Shown here: one piece after another, positions 1-10,686 of the stretch
Numbering within the stretch: the stretch's first letter is position 1
Layout of the letters: the number at the start of each line of letters is the position of its first letter
DNA from: Glutinoglossum americanum
Lineage: Eukaryota > Ascomycota > Geoglossomycetes > Geoglossales > Geoglossaceae
Direction: 5' to 3'
Assembly: GCA_020080175.1 (NCBI GenBank)
Contig: JAGHQL010000078.1
Location: 1-64,000 of the forward strand
Length of the DNA stretch: 64,000 bases
Program-made: the position numbers and the translations under genes
Notes under the pieces: generated by a model
What the model saw: the letters and a program-made list of their open reading frames with translations, nothing else
What the model was told of the DNA's origin: nothing
Database searches by the model: none

Positions 1-556
1 GGCGTCTCCGAAATCAATTCTTTCAATTTGAAAAGAAGACCGCAGTGATTAGTCATTTCTCATCCCCTCCCCTCCCCTCTCTCAACAACCAAAAGACAAC
101 GAACGAACGAGCCCATCCCCGCTAAAAAAAAACCCCCAGCCAGCCCAGCCCGTACCATTCTCCTCACACCCCTCGGCACCTCTCCGCCGAGCGGATCCAC
201 AAACCCCAGATACCGGATTTTCCCATCGTTGCATTTAGAGCGGGTTGGGCCGGCGGGGCGTCTCTGGGGTGAGGTTGGAGTAGATGCGCGAGGGGGGTGG
301 TTTGCGGGATGGGATGGGATGGAGGAGGGGAGGTTGATGTGTAGCCGCTGTGTGTAAGTGGTAGACGAGCCGCGGGAGGTGGGGATTATCTCGCGACTAT
401 CGGTCTCATCTATCCGAGTTTTATTTTGTTTGTCTATTTTTCCCCGGCAGTAGTAAAAGGAGATGTGTATACATACATCCAGCCAGCACCTCATATATAT
501 ATACAGCCCGCCCCCACCCCCACCCTCACCACCCTGATCCTAACCCAAATGTCTCC
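1..556. other. intergenic, 3' flank of MTG2
   Basis: I see no convincing gene here. Open frames exist on the minus strand, but they are proline/arginine rich and resemble no family I know. The stretch at about 291-332 has repeated GGG runs separated by AT on the plus strand, a composition able to form a G-quadruplex. It lies just beyond the stop codon of the Obg GTPase gene. Confidence 0.5.
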
Positions 557-2212
557 TCAAACCTCCCCGCCCTGCAACGCCCCCCCAACCCACTCCACAA
601 CCCTCTCCATACCCTCCCCTCTAATCGCGCTAACCGGAAATAAACCTATCTCTGCCTTCCCCTCCCCCTTCCCCTTCGCATCCAACCACCTCTTCAACCT
701 CTCAAAATTCTCCTTCGCCCCCGGGAGATCTGCTTTCGTGCCCACTACGAACCACGGCTTAGTCGATATGCGTGACGGTGGTGCCCTCGTATTTCCACTG
801 GGTTTTCCATGCCGCGAGACAGACGCATCTCCGCCCTCGACGACGATATGCCGCTCCCCCCCTCTCTCCGACACCGGTTTCCAAACCACCACCTCCCCCT
901 CCTCCGTCTCGGCTGCTTCAGCTGCAGCTTTCATCCTTTCATACATCTCAATCTCCTTCCACAGCCCCTCCACCACTTCCACCGCATCCCCCCCACCCAG
1001 GTCCACCACAAAAGCCAACACCCCCGCCCTCTCCACGTGCCTCAGAAACCCCAACCCCAACCCCCGATCCAGATGTGCGCCCGCCACCAGCCCAGGGATA
1101 TCCGCGATCGTGAATCTCGTTCGGCCCCCGCGAGCACCGGTCGCTGCCGGGCGACCTTGGTTGTTATCCAGCACCACCGTCCCGATGTTCGGTTGGAGCG
1201 TCGTGAATTCCCAGTCGCCGACACGGGCGCGACTGCGGGTTAGAGAACGGAGGAGGGTGCTTTTACCGGCGTTGGGGAGGCCGACTAGACCTACGTCCGC
1301 CAGGAGCTTGAGTTCGAGCCCGAGGGTCAGGCGCATGCCGGGATCGCCTCTCGTCGCGAATTTTGGACGGGGGGTGGACTTTGCGACGAAATGGGGGTTC
1401 CCCAATCCTCCCATTGCGCCAGCTGCAAGCAGAATTGGCGATTCCATGGGCTCTGATAGATCTAGTTGGATGGGTGCCTGTGATTGCGATAGCGCAAGAT
1501 GTGACCTCCTTGGTCGAGGGAGCAGGGGAAACTCTGCCGCTGCAAGTCCTCCCGGCACGCCCCCAGGATACAATATCCACTTGTCTCTCCTCCATGTTTC
1601 TTCTCCGCCCTTCCCTTCTCCACTAGCACCAGCAGCTATCTTCATCCGCTCCTCCTCTTCCGCAACGGGATCCGACCGCTCCACTTCTCTGACCACTGTC
1701 CCAACCGGCACCTGTACCAACAGATCCTCTCCCCTCTCACCACCCTTGCCCTTTCCCTGCCCATTCTTCCCCCGGCTGGCTTTAAGTGTGCCCCGCCGTG
1801 CAAGTTTATGTAACGACGTCTCGCCACGTACGGCTTGGATGAAGACGTTTCCACCGCTGCCGCCATCACCACCGTTCGCCGGACCATCACTAATGTATTT
1901 CTCGCGTAGGAAGGAGATGCAGCCATGCCCGCCGGAACCAGAGTGGACGGTGAGGGTGCACCGGTCGGTGAAAGGCGTCAAGGCGTAGTCGTCAGGTGAG
2001 GGATTGAGACGCGATGGGGGTGGAGTCTGCAAGGAATTGAGGACAACACGGTCGTTTGGGACATGGGCGGTGGACCGGTCATCTGGGGCATCGAGAACAG
2101 GCTGATTCTCTAAAGTGCTGATTCGCCGACAACACAAAAAAGGGAGTAAGCATCTTCCAGTCCAAGGGTAAAGAAACGGCATCAATGTGCCCTGAACGCT
2201 CCGACAGGCCAT
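557..2212 (-). CDS. MTG2: mitochondrial Obg-family GTPase (MTG2-like)
   Basis: This intronless gene encodes 551 residues. The N-terminus is basic and hydrophobic, consistent with mitochondrial import. The glycine-rich Obg fold follows (SGSGGHGCISF, then NGGDGGSGGNV near residues 90-125), then a G domain with P-loop GLPNAGKST near residue 310, switch II/G3 DIPGLVAGAH near 370 and a G4-like TKAD near 492. The family acts in assembly of the mitochondrial large ribosomal subunit. Oddities are a low-complexity Gly/Glu/Lys insert between the Obg fold and the G domain, and another insert in the G domain before G4. The start was taken as the first ATG (2212); a second ATG ten codons later would also leave a targeting sequence. 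GC content is high, so a long but spurious frame lies on the opposite strand. Confidence 0.9.
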   Translation of the reverse strand: MACRSVQGTLMPFLYPWTGRCLLPFLCCRRISTLENQPVLDAPDDRSTAHVPNDRVVLNSLQTPPPSRLNPSPDDYALTPFTDRCTLTVHSGSGGHGCISFLREKYISDGPANGGDGGSGGNVFIQAVRGETSLHKLARRGTLKASRGKNGQGKGKGGERGEDLLVQVPVGTVVREVERSDPVAEEEERMKIAAGASGEGKGGEETWRRDKWILYPGGVPGGLAAAEFPLLPRPRRSHLALSQSQAPIQLDLSEPMESPILLAAGAMGGLGNPHFVAKSTPRPKFATRGDPGMRLTLGLELKLLADVGLVGLPNAGKSTLLRSLTRSRARVGDWEFTTLQPNIGTVVLDNNQGRPAATGARGGRTRFTIADIPGLVAGAHLDRGLGLGFLRHVERAGVLAFVVDLGGGDAVEVVEGLWKEIEMYERMKAAAEAAETEEGEVVVWKPVSERGGERHIVVEGGDASVSRHGKPSGNTRAPPSRISTKPWFVVGTKADLPGAKENFERLKRWLDAKGKGEGKAEIGLFPVSAIRGEGMERVVEWVGGALQGGEV

Positions 2213-2903
2213 CGTATCGAAAACTCAGGCCAGCCCGGCTCCGTACAGCAGTTCTATATTGCCATTTGATACACAATTCCCCCAAGAGAGTTGTTTAAGA
2301 GATTTGGATAGTTAGAATCGTGGAGATTTTTCGGAGTCCATTGCGGGGCTTGGCAATACAAGACAACAAAAAATCCAGATGACGCCGCTTTAGGTGATCT
2401 ATCTGGGTGAGGCAGCACTTGTGAGGCGGTACTTCGCCTGAGCTATATAGACACCAAAAAAGCAGAATGCTATAGCGGAAACACCTTAAAAAACGGCAGC
2501 AGCAGCAACCCCAATATTGCTTGTCCCCAATTGCCAGGTTATGTCTCCAGGAGGGAGTCCGGGGGCTTTAATCGAGCAGAGGTGCTGGAGCCTGAGTGAG
2601 AATGAAGCCTTTCGATAGCTCTTGAATTCGGCTAAAGTTGCCCAGTATCATTCCAGATAGACTTTCAGCCAAAGGGTTCCTCCTCACAGCAATTAAGAAG
2701 AGACCCATTGCCCAATTTGCCAAGATGCTCAACGACGCCTCTACTCAAACTTGCATCAAAGGTAACCATCTCCACAAAACCAATCCATTCTGATCCCCGC
2801 GGTAACGGCCTCTGGCTAGGCACTTGCAACATACTCCAAATCGATAACAGCTGTCGTATTGCCCCTGGCGAATATTCCTTGCTGATACCCGCCAATCGGT
2901 GAA
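2213..2903. other. divergent intergenic region
   Basis: This 690-bp gap separates the MTG2 start (minus) from the cysteine-rich membrane protein (plus), so it should hold both promoters. A short plus-strand frame at 2708-2902 ends two bases before the chosen start of the next gene. It could belong to an unrecognised first exon, but I see no signal peptide or splice site that proves it. Confidence 0.4.
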
Positions 2904-3882
2904 ATGACAGCCCCCACTTGGTTAAACGCTGGGAGCCTGGATCCAGGGTGGACTTTGCCTGCAACATGCATTTCGATCACCACCTCCCAAAGCTACAACG
3001 CCTTTATTGGGTGTGTTGATATCGGGAGCTGCGATCCTAAATGTTTGCCTAGTCCCTCAACACCCCTTACCCGGGGGTACCCGCTAGTCTACTACTATTC
3101 CCCAGGTGTGTGCCCCACAGGCTACTCCCTGGCTTGTACAGAACGAGCACAAGGCACTCTCTCAGGCTTGTCCAGGTGCTGCCCAAGGTAAGTTTGCATG
3201 GCCCAACTCAGCTCAGGTAGCTCCGAGACAGGAAGCATAATGATTTGTGGCGCTCTACAGCGGTTTCACGTGCACGCCGGGATATCTATGTCTCAAGGAC
3301 CCTTTCGTGAATGGACTTGCGACGCTCTGGGTCGCTCCTCCAGACTATCCTGCAACAATCCCCACTTCCTTTTCCCTTACGACCAAAGGAATGGATCCGA
3401 AATTTGCCATCTTCCACTCGGGGATAGTTGTGATGTCGGATAGTGGGGCCACAATCCAGACATCCAGCTTTACAACCTCCACCAGTATCACGGCGACCTC
3501 GACCAGAATCTCCCCATCAACAGTCGCCACCCCCAGCTCACCTATCTCAAGACCTAATAGCGGCCTCCCTCGAACTGCCAAAATTGCTATCGGCCTTACC
3601 ATTCCCCTCACCCTCATCCTCTTTATCCTGGGTATCTTTATATACTTCCACCGCCAGAACCAAGCCGCAGCAGCCCCCGACCCCAGCAAACCCGAAAAGA
3701 CCGACTCCAGTCTCCCCAGCCACTTCGGGAGAGCCGAGCTGTGGAATGGGCCTAATGCCGTCCCGGCAGAAGCTGACTCCCGCCCCATTCCTCCAAGAGC
3801 CCCTCTTGATATGGAACTGGGTTCCCACGCGGTCCCTCCGGAAGCCGATTCGAGCGCCCCCCATGAGCTTAGGGCAGCGTAG
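2904..3882 (+). CDS. cysteine-rich single-pass membrane protein
   Basis: Exons are 2904-3187 and 3261-3882; the GTAAGT...CTACAG intron joins in frame, giving 301 residues. The N-terminal half is a Cys-rich ectodomain (CVDIGSCDPKCLPS, then CCPSGFTCTPGYLC across the splice junction), a pattern seen in many uncharacterised fungal surface proteins. A Ser/Thr-rich stalk follows (about residues 155-190), then one transmembrane helix (IGLTIPLTLILFILGIFIY) and a basic, proline-rich cytoplasmic tail. No signal peptide is visible at the chosen ATG, so a 5' exon may be missing. After the TAG at 3880 the same reading frame continues open into an ankyrin-like segment, which suggests the gene once had a longer cytoplasmic part. 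A surface sensor role is inference from topology. Confidence 0.7.
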
Positions 3883-4333
3883 TTGCAGGGACATCAGCAG
3901 GAATCGCTGAGGATTGAAGGGAATTCGGCTGCCTACTTACTAGAGAGCCGGGCCAGCTCACACCTGAACGAAAATCCCCTCAGTTTTAGGGTTGCAGAGG
4001 ATTCCAGGAACAAAATTCTACACGCAGCGGTTAGAATGCGACTCTCCCAGGCAGCCGAAACATTGTTAGTAGCTAGCCCTCAGGTTGAAGCCCATCCGCC
4101 GGACAAATCACCATTAATTATTCCTGCTGGGAGAGGGGGGTGACTCTACGGTCCGACTACTGCTTGGGAAGGTGGCCGACACCAATGCGAAGGGGGACTC
4201 TGGGGAACTGACGGCGCTGCACAGCGCCGCTCAGAGTGGGCAAGAGGTGATGGCATGGCTGCTGATCGAGAAGGGGGCCGACGTCGAGGCAAAGGGCGGT
4301 CTGGGGAGGCTGATGGTGCTGCAGGAAATCTAG
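3883..4333 (+). pseudogene. broken ankyrin-repeat segment following the membrane protein
   Basis: From about 4009 the translation reads as ankyrin repeats: a weak ILHAAV-type unit, then SPLIIPAGRGG, then after a one-base frame change in the G6 run (4135-4140) STVRLLLGKVADTNAKG, LTALHSAAQSGQEV, AWLLIEKGADVEAKG, and a TAG at 4331. The first half is in the same frame as the upstream membrane protein, separated only by that gene's TAG. Either this is the decayed 3' part of a receptor-ankyrin gene, or the stop and frame change are sequence errors or removed by unrecognised splicing. The ankyrin identity of the last two units is clear; the repeat assignment upstream of the frame change is weaker. 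Confidence 0.6.
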
Positions 4334-5709
4334 TAATTTAAATGAACAATACATCTCTAGCCTTCTATCGTAGTCGTAAAAAAAAAATCTCTAACTGCAA
4401 TTTACTGTAACTATATCAAGGCTCTCTCCATAGCATTGAGCCAGGCGATGGTATCCTTATTAGTAATAGCGTAAGGAGAAAGAAAGAAGACCAGTTGTTT
4501 GGGAAAAGAGTAGTTTATCCCGACCAGGGCCTGCGGGTTCGAGTATAAAATAATCCCCAGTCTTCTTCACAATCCCCCCCTTGCCACAATCTAGGCCAAG
4601 TCGCAAAACTAGTCGAGAGAACGAACGCAATCGAGAGTAATAATTCCCGAAACCGTCCAGCGGCCTGCCTGCACGGCCATCCCAAGTCCTAAATTCGCCC
4701 AACCAACAGTCTCCAAAAAACCCAGCACGGTATCGTAGTATCTTACTAGAAGTGACAACATCATAAGGAGCATTCCAACGTCACTCAAGCAACGCCTAGC
4801 CATCGCCTCACGCCGACGAGCCAGCCCCCAATCCTCCAGAGCGGCGCAACCAGCATCGGCGATTGCAGCGCCGCCATCCCTCCCGAAAGTCCGCCTTGCC
4901 GTGCCACCCAGACCAACGACCGGATCCGGGCGCCCGCCTCCACGCCCACCACGGAGGAGTGACGCGGGCTATAGCCATGGCCGCCGGCCTGCAGCGGCGC
5001 AGACGAGAGAGTCTGCAAAAACTGCCAGCCCAAAATAGAGGTTCGTCGGGAAGCTGGGGACACGCCTGTATGTGTGTAGGCCGTAGGGCGATGCAGGAGA
5101 GCGTCGTGATTATGGTTTTTCCGCAGAATAGACGGCGGGATGGAGTGGTGGCTCAGGCAAAACATGCGAGGGGTCGCCTGTGCTCAGGGCGGTATTGCTC
5201 ACCTGGCGGGTTAAGGGGAGGTCGGGGGGGAGTTTTTATAGCCCCTGGCGTTTTTCTGACATCTCCAGTTCCGGCATCTTCACGCTCGTGCGTAAAGAAT
5301 CTTCAATAGAGCACTATCGTAATCGTTCATACGCCGGTTGTAAGAGCGCACGGCGGTCAAGGCATCCGTGCTTTATCATCTATCGCATATCCGTTCCGTC
5401 CCATTAAAAAGCTACGACCAAGTTTCTCTCCCCCGCCTTCTCTCAGACGGAGGCATAAAGGTGGTCCATATAGTACAGGCTAAAACCCCCATATCCGCCT
5501 TTTGTTCCCTTGCTGAACTATGGCCAATGGTATCATATGTCATTTATCCATCCGCCGCTCCACTGAATAATAAAAAGAAATGGTATCCCAAGCCTTATAT
5601 ACTCCTTCCTCCCGTAGGAAACTTGATTCAAAAAACGCCTTATAAACGCCGCGTTCCCTTTAATCACTCATAGTACACGCCCAAAGCCATAGGATTCGCT
5701 ATGTAAAAA
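4334..5709. other. intergenic, no supported gene
   Basis: The minus strand between about 4609 and 5100 reads as two hydrophobic blocks in one frame (TNLYFGLAVFADSL; then MARRCLSDVGMLLMMLSLL), separated by a TAG and lacking a start codon. I recognise no family, so I do not call a gene, but a small multi-exon membrane protein is possible. The remainder (5170-5709) shows nothing. Confidence 0.35.
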
Positions 5710-7390
5710 TCAATCCCGAAGCAAGCCGCCAACATCTTGGAGCGACTGCGTGGTGCCCGACCGAACAAGGGTCAAATTGGGTGTTCTGCTTTGAGGTGGT
5801 CTGTCGGGGGTGGGGGCGATTTCCGCGGGGGGCGGTGGTGCCTCCGGCTGCGTTCGATTCCGCGAGAAATTACGAACGTTGGACAACTTGCGGTTATCAG
5901 AGGACAGGAGACCGCCGATATCTTGAAGAATCGCTGCTGAGCCTCTATTGGGGGCTGAGGTGGGTGAAGAAAAAGCATTACTATGTCCGTTGTTGGCCGC
6001 GCCGGCTGCGGTAGAAGAGCTACCACTCCGTCGATCGGGGTCATCTAGTAGACCGCCAACGTCGAAGAACGAGACTTTGGGCGATGACACCGACCCTTCC
6101 ATTGGACTGCGCGATGGCGATCCTTTAAGGTCGATTGAGCTATCCCCGTCGTTTGAAGTAGGGAACTGCCAGTTGGCAGAGTGGAGGTCCACCCGCTTGG
6201 ATGGATGGGGACCCGCGATAGGTGCTGGCCTTACCGGAACCGTCCTTTCCATAGCGCGCATTTCAGGATCCAGACCCAACCCCATATCCCGAACTAGATC
6301 TTCGTCGCTCCCCCAGAATGCCGTAGCAGCCGTTCCCCTCCGTATCGAGGGCCATTCCTCGCTCTCCGTGCCCGCAAAGCTAGGTTTATATTTAGCCTTC
6401 TTCGGGCCCCGATCTCGTACGAAGGAACCAAGCACAAGGGCATTCGCGACAGCAGCTGCCGCCAGAATCTCGATAGAAGCCCACAGAGTGCGGTACTGCT
6501 GAATCCCTTTCCGTTCGATAATAGCAGGAATGCGATACAGAGTTATTCCTGCTGGGAAAAGCGATAGTGCAAACAGTAGGCTCAATTGGCACTTTCTATA
6601 CAACCGTTAGCCATCAAGCATCCCAATAAGAGACTGATTGATCACAAAAGAGTACCAACCGTTTAACCGACATCTGTGACCTGAGGATGATAGGGATAGG
6701 AAAGAAAACAAGGAGGAGATCAGTGATGACATTACAAACTCCCATGACGAGAAGTTGCACGTAGCCCTGTCGACATCGCGGACCTGGATCCGGCACGACT
6801 TGCCAGTAGTGCGGGAAGGGCTGACATTCTGCAATCGTCCCAATGACCACCAGTATAAAAGAGGCTAGAAGAGTCCATTTCGTGATCTGTAGTCCTATCC
6901 CGAATGACTTCTTCCAGTGTTGATGCGTGAGGCGCGCAAGGAACCCGGTAATGGTGAATTTCTGCACCCAAAGGCTAACGCAACAAGGCCGGTCAACAAC
7001 AAAGCACGTCACAGCTTAATGTCGCCGGGAGGCTGCAGGTAAAACTCACAATGCAGCATACATTATCCGCGACAATAAAACCAGTCGGCTCCCAATCTCC
7101 CTCTTGTGTATCTGAACCGGACCCAACCCAATAGTAATCGCATTATTCGTCCCATAGATCAAAACGACATGTATCAGAGCCAGGCGCGACAGCAATGGCA
7201 CTATGCTGAAGGCCATAATCTTATCCTCGCGGAAGAGTTGTTCGGTGCGCACATAGCGGCCGGCCAAGCGGAAGAGAATGATCCCCAGCGCGAAAAAGGA
7301 ACACCAATACGTCACCAGCAGAGTTGGATGGTCTTCCCGAGACGTTCGCGCCGGCGGAGGGACATTGGAATAGAGTCGCCGGTCCAGCAT
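5710..7390 (-). CDS. fungal rhodopsin-fold seven-helix integral membrane protein
   Basis: Exons are 7390-7050, 6974-6660 and 6595-5710, giving 513 residues. The joins are in frame (MYAAF/LWVQKF; MSVKR/KCQLSL), although the second donor is a weak GTTGGT. The first ~285 residues form a multi-helix membrane domain of the fungal rhodopsin/SAT4-like type (TLLVTYWCSFFALGIILF; GFLARLTHQHWKKSFG; RCRQGYVQLLVMGVCNVITD; LFFPIPIILRSQMSVKR region). The long soluble tail (~230 residues) is Ser/Pro rich. It carries three copies of a short motif, DVGGLLDD, DIGGLLSS and DVGGLLRD, the last ending the protein. The family is large in filamentous ascomycetes and mostly of unknown function; a receptor role is inference. 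Confidence 0.85.
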
Positions 7391-8517
7391 AATAATTTGC
7401 TTAATTCGTCAACCCGTCAAGGCGCACCCCGCTCGCCTCCGCAGAGGGAACGAAGGTAAAGTGCGGAGTCGTTCGCGATCCTCAGTCAAGAGCGAGCCGA
7501 TGGCATCACAGGTTCGATCCGCAGGCTAAAACGTGGAAAACCAGCTTTTTGGGCCCAACCTCCGTCGTACAAACCAGCACAGGAATAAATGTCCCGCCTC
7601 GCGAGCCGTGGGCCCCTCAGAAAAAGCAAAGATCCCACAAATTCAGGCAATCTAGCTCAAATGTCCGAATCTCTCTCGATATCCCGTCTCTCCCGCAGAA
7701 AAACACAAGCGACGTCAATTACCAGACACCCGGCGAGCTCAAAACAGCCGACTTTTGGCAGAAGGAGCCCAAAGGGAAGAAGGTGGTCACCGAAAGACTG
7801 CGCTGCATTCGATATTTCAATAAAAGGCGTTTGTGGAAACCAGCCCACCCGCACCAATATATAGGAATATTTCCCTTTGAAAGGAAGGCTGAAGTGTGTG
7901 CATGCGGACCCGTGTGGGTGGCGCACTGGCAAAGCAAAAGCGAAGAGCCATGGGAGCAGTAAATGACCATCAGCTCTTAGTTATTGGGCAAACCCCTTCG
8001 TCCAAGCATCCAGCCCCCCGGGGCGCCTAAGACGTGCTACCGGGATTCCTAGAGCAGCAAATAAACAACCCTCGCGCATGCAGATCAAAACTCTGGGCCT
8101 AAGCAGCAGGCTGCTCTTGTTGACGGACGAGCACGTCTAGCCACGGCGAGATAGTGGCATAGGACTCGTTGATAGGGCAGCAGTTTCAGTTTCGATAAGG
8201 CGGACGAGACGGGCGAACAGCGACCACGAACAGGGAGAATCCCCGACGGCGAGGAGAGAGAGGCTGAGCGCTCGATTCATTGGAACCTCTTTGAGAACAG
8301 GTACATGCGCACATATAGTGAAGGTAACTTATTTCGCGCAGCAAGGCTCGTTCGCGGGAACACTTGGTTACCTATGACCAGTGGAGCATGGCTCTGCAGG
8401 ACGCCTGAGCCAGTCTCGCTCTTGTGCCCAGTAGGCTTCCCCACGTATCAAGCCAGAAATAGAGCACAAGACACAAAGAGGGCACCCTTGCGATCGGGGA
8501 AGAAAGGTCGACGACAT

Positions 8518-8568
8518 CCATTCACCCATTCACCCATTACCCCATCGACCCCATCGACCCCATCCAAT
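8518..8568. repeat. short imperfect tandem repeat
   Basis: Units of the form CATTCACC repeat and grade into CCATCGAC repeats over about 50 bp. It is a small minisatellite-like tract with no coding signal. Confidence 0.6.
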
Positions 8569-9130
8569 ACGTCGGAGGCCACATCAGGCGTCTACTTCCC
8601 CCACAACAAAAGCCCAGCAAAAGGGAATAGAAAGCCATCTCCAAACAGCTAAATTCTCAAACAGCCAAACGACAAAACCCAACAAAGGAAATCCTCCATC
8701 CTTCGAAACACCCTACTCTCCTCCACTACCTCCTCTACTTTATCCCCCAACTTTGCCCCAAATCCATGGCGCGCTTCAACAAAAATATCCACCCTTGTTG
8801 TCACAATAAGCACTAGCTAACCCCAAACCATAACCGGACAAGGCGAACTCAACCCAGGACCCAGTTGAACAAAAGAGCCCCGGACAGCCGACCGACAGGC
8901 CAAACAAGGAAGGAAGAACGCGCCCACGCTGGAAAACACGTAGAACATTCCCCTCTTCATCCACCGTTACATGTAACACACAAAGAACTCTATCCAAACC
9001 ACCCACAAGAAAACAAAAACAACACCGTCTCCCGCGCCGACCCGGCCAACAGCATGCGCACAAAAAAACCCCAGCGCCCCCAAAGAAAGAGAAAAAAACA
9101 CACACACACGCACCCATCCCAAAAATAAAA

Positions 9131-9165
9131 AACACACACATATATATATATATATAAAAAAAAAA
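9131..9165. repeat. CA/TA/A simple-sequence tract
   Basis: Alternating CA changes to alternating TA and then to a run of A. It is a microsatellite likely to vary in length between strains. Confidence 0.85.
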
Positions 9166-9839
9166 CCGTCGCAGACTTTCGCGCCACACGCCCGTTCCTC
9201 CTCCGGAAAACAGCCCCCCAATCCAGCGAAAACCCCCCCCCCGCAAGACAAAGGACCCAGAGCGAACCAACGAACCCCCGTCGCACGAGCACAACCCGCG
9301 GGAGAAAAAAACGCGCCATCAAAGCCCCAGACGCAGGCCGCCCAGAACAACAACAAACCGTCCGTCCATGCGAGTTTTTTTTTTTTTTTTTTCTCTCTCT
9401 CTCGCCCCCTGGTTCGGCGCGCGGGGCTTGCCTTGCCTTTTTTTTTTTTGCCCTCTCTTTCCGGCAGGGGAGATTTTTGATATGGGGTTTTTAATATGCG
9501 AGGGAGGGACGTATGTCTGTCCTGTTTGCGAATCCGGAAAAAAAAGGGAAAGAAAGAGGGTGTTCTTGGTATATTTTTATTCTTTACTTTTTTTTTTTTT
9601 TCGTTATTTTCTCTACACTTTTTCCGCGTGTTTCCTCGGACAAAAAACGTGTGGAAAAAAAAAAAAAGAATGGCGAGGGAAGAACCTCAAGAAAAGAAAA
9701 AAAAATAAAAAAAAAAGAAATGGGTAAAACTTCCGCAATCCATCCTGCCTACCCCTACCACTTACGCTCTGTGCGCCTGTCAGAAGAAACCCTTTCTCGC
9801 AAAAACTCCCCTCCCCCCGGTGGTGACTCCCCGGCCGTG

Positions 9840-9848
9840 CATATATAG
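9840..9848 (+). promoter_or_regulatory. possible plus-strand TATA box
   Basis: ATATATAG is followed 20-60 bp downstream by a pyrimidine-rich stretch and CGACAGCAGAAACG, the layout of a fungal core promoter. The first ATG downstream (9948) opens only a 16-codon frame (MSNAAEGRELGQMEGG). There is no gene call to support it, so this is only a candidate for an unannotated transcript. Confidence 0.25.
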
Positions 9849-10686
9849 CCCTCCCCACTTTCGCTTTGCTGACATTCGCCCATTCCTTCTCGACAGCAGA
9901 AACGATAACCCACCCCTCACTCCCATTCCACACTCCTCTTCCCAATTATGTCGAACGCAGCCGAGGGAAGAGAGCTCGGGCAGATGGAGGGGGGTTGAGT
10001 GGCAATGAACGATATCAGCTAAAGCATCTTTTTGTTGACTTCCGAGCGGGGCGCTGGAGCCCCCCGCCCCCCCTGCGCGCAAAACAGATAACCCAAACGG
10101 GGGTGTCCCTTGAAAAAAAATAAAATAAAAACATATATCGGATTCCTCATTCCGCCACATCCTTGGTCAAAAGCCATACAGGCGCCCATAGATCTGCTAG
10201 ATAGCCCCGCATCATTAAACATCAAAATCGTTCCCGCCCGCATGAACATCAACATTCGCGCACAAAGCTTGAAAAGACCGAGAGAGGAAACAAACACCCC
10301 CCTCCGTCCCCCCGAGCCCCTCAGACCCTCCACGCCAGTGAGTAAGGAGAAAAATAAAAAGTAAAGGGTCATGGCAGCATATCCGATGCCCAACTCCGTG
10401 GAGACTTCAGTTCCCTTGAGTATAACACCTTGAATTCCCAGAGAGTAAACAGATAGAGATAAGATAGATGAAAGAGGTAATCGTAAAAAGAAAGATACAG
10501 CTAGGTGGGTTTGAATCTTATGGACTCGCAGAAAGCGGTGAAGGTGGAGTGCACCTAGAGATCTTATATCCGCGGTGAGCAGTGAAGGTTTGCGAATAGG
10601 GCAACGGATTTTGGTATTGTCCCAGACTCAAGGCGGCGGCGGCCTGGGAGGTATTGCGGGGGCAATTTTCGGTGTACCCATCCGCC

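Larger units (their letters stand above)
7391..10686. other. 3.3-kb gene-poor, homopolymer-rich region
   Basis: No frame here resembles a known protein. The segment lies upstream of the minus-strand rhodopsin-fold gene and beyond the 3' end of the next minus-strand gene. Tandem imperfect CATTCACC/CCATCGAC repeats lie at about 8518-8568. A (CA)n(TA)n(A)n run is at 9131-9165, T runs are at about 9375-9392, 9438-9449 and 9588-9601, and an A run is at about 9655-9667. The plus strand is A/C-rich from 8650 to 9350. A TATA-like site near 9840 is listed separately. Long leaders or non-coding transcripts are possible but unproven. Confidence 0.5.

Noticed and set aside
60-494. Minus-strand 144-residue frame
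   Set aside because: Low-complexity, no recognisable motif, and lies in the 3' flank of MTG2.
426-1988. 520-residue plus-strand open frame
   Set aside because: It lies antisense to the Obg GTPase gene, is Pro/Ser/Arg-rich and has no domain. It reflects the high GC content of the real gene's codon positions.
7500-7530. tRNA-like B box (GGTTCGATCC)
   Set aside because: The flanking bases do not form the T-stem, and no anticodon or acceptor stem can be drawn.
7549-7970. Overlapping open frames on both strands
   Set aside because: Compositionally random peptides with no splice context or family.
8776-9356. Gly/Phe/Cys-rich minus-strand frames
   Set aside because: They are translations of A/C-rich simple sequence and homopolymers.
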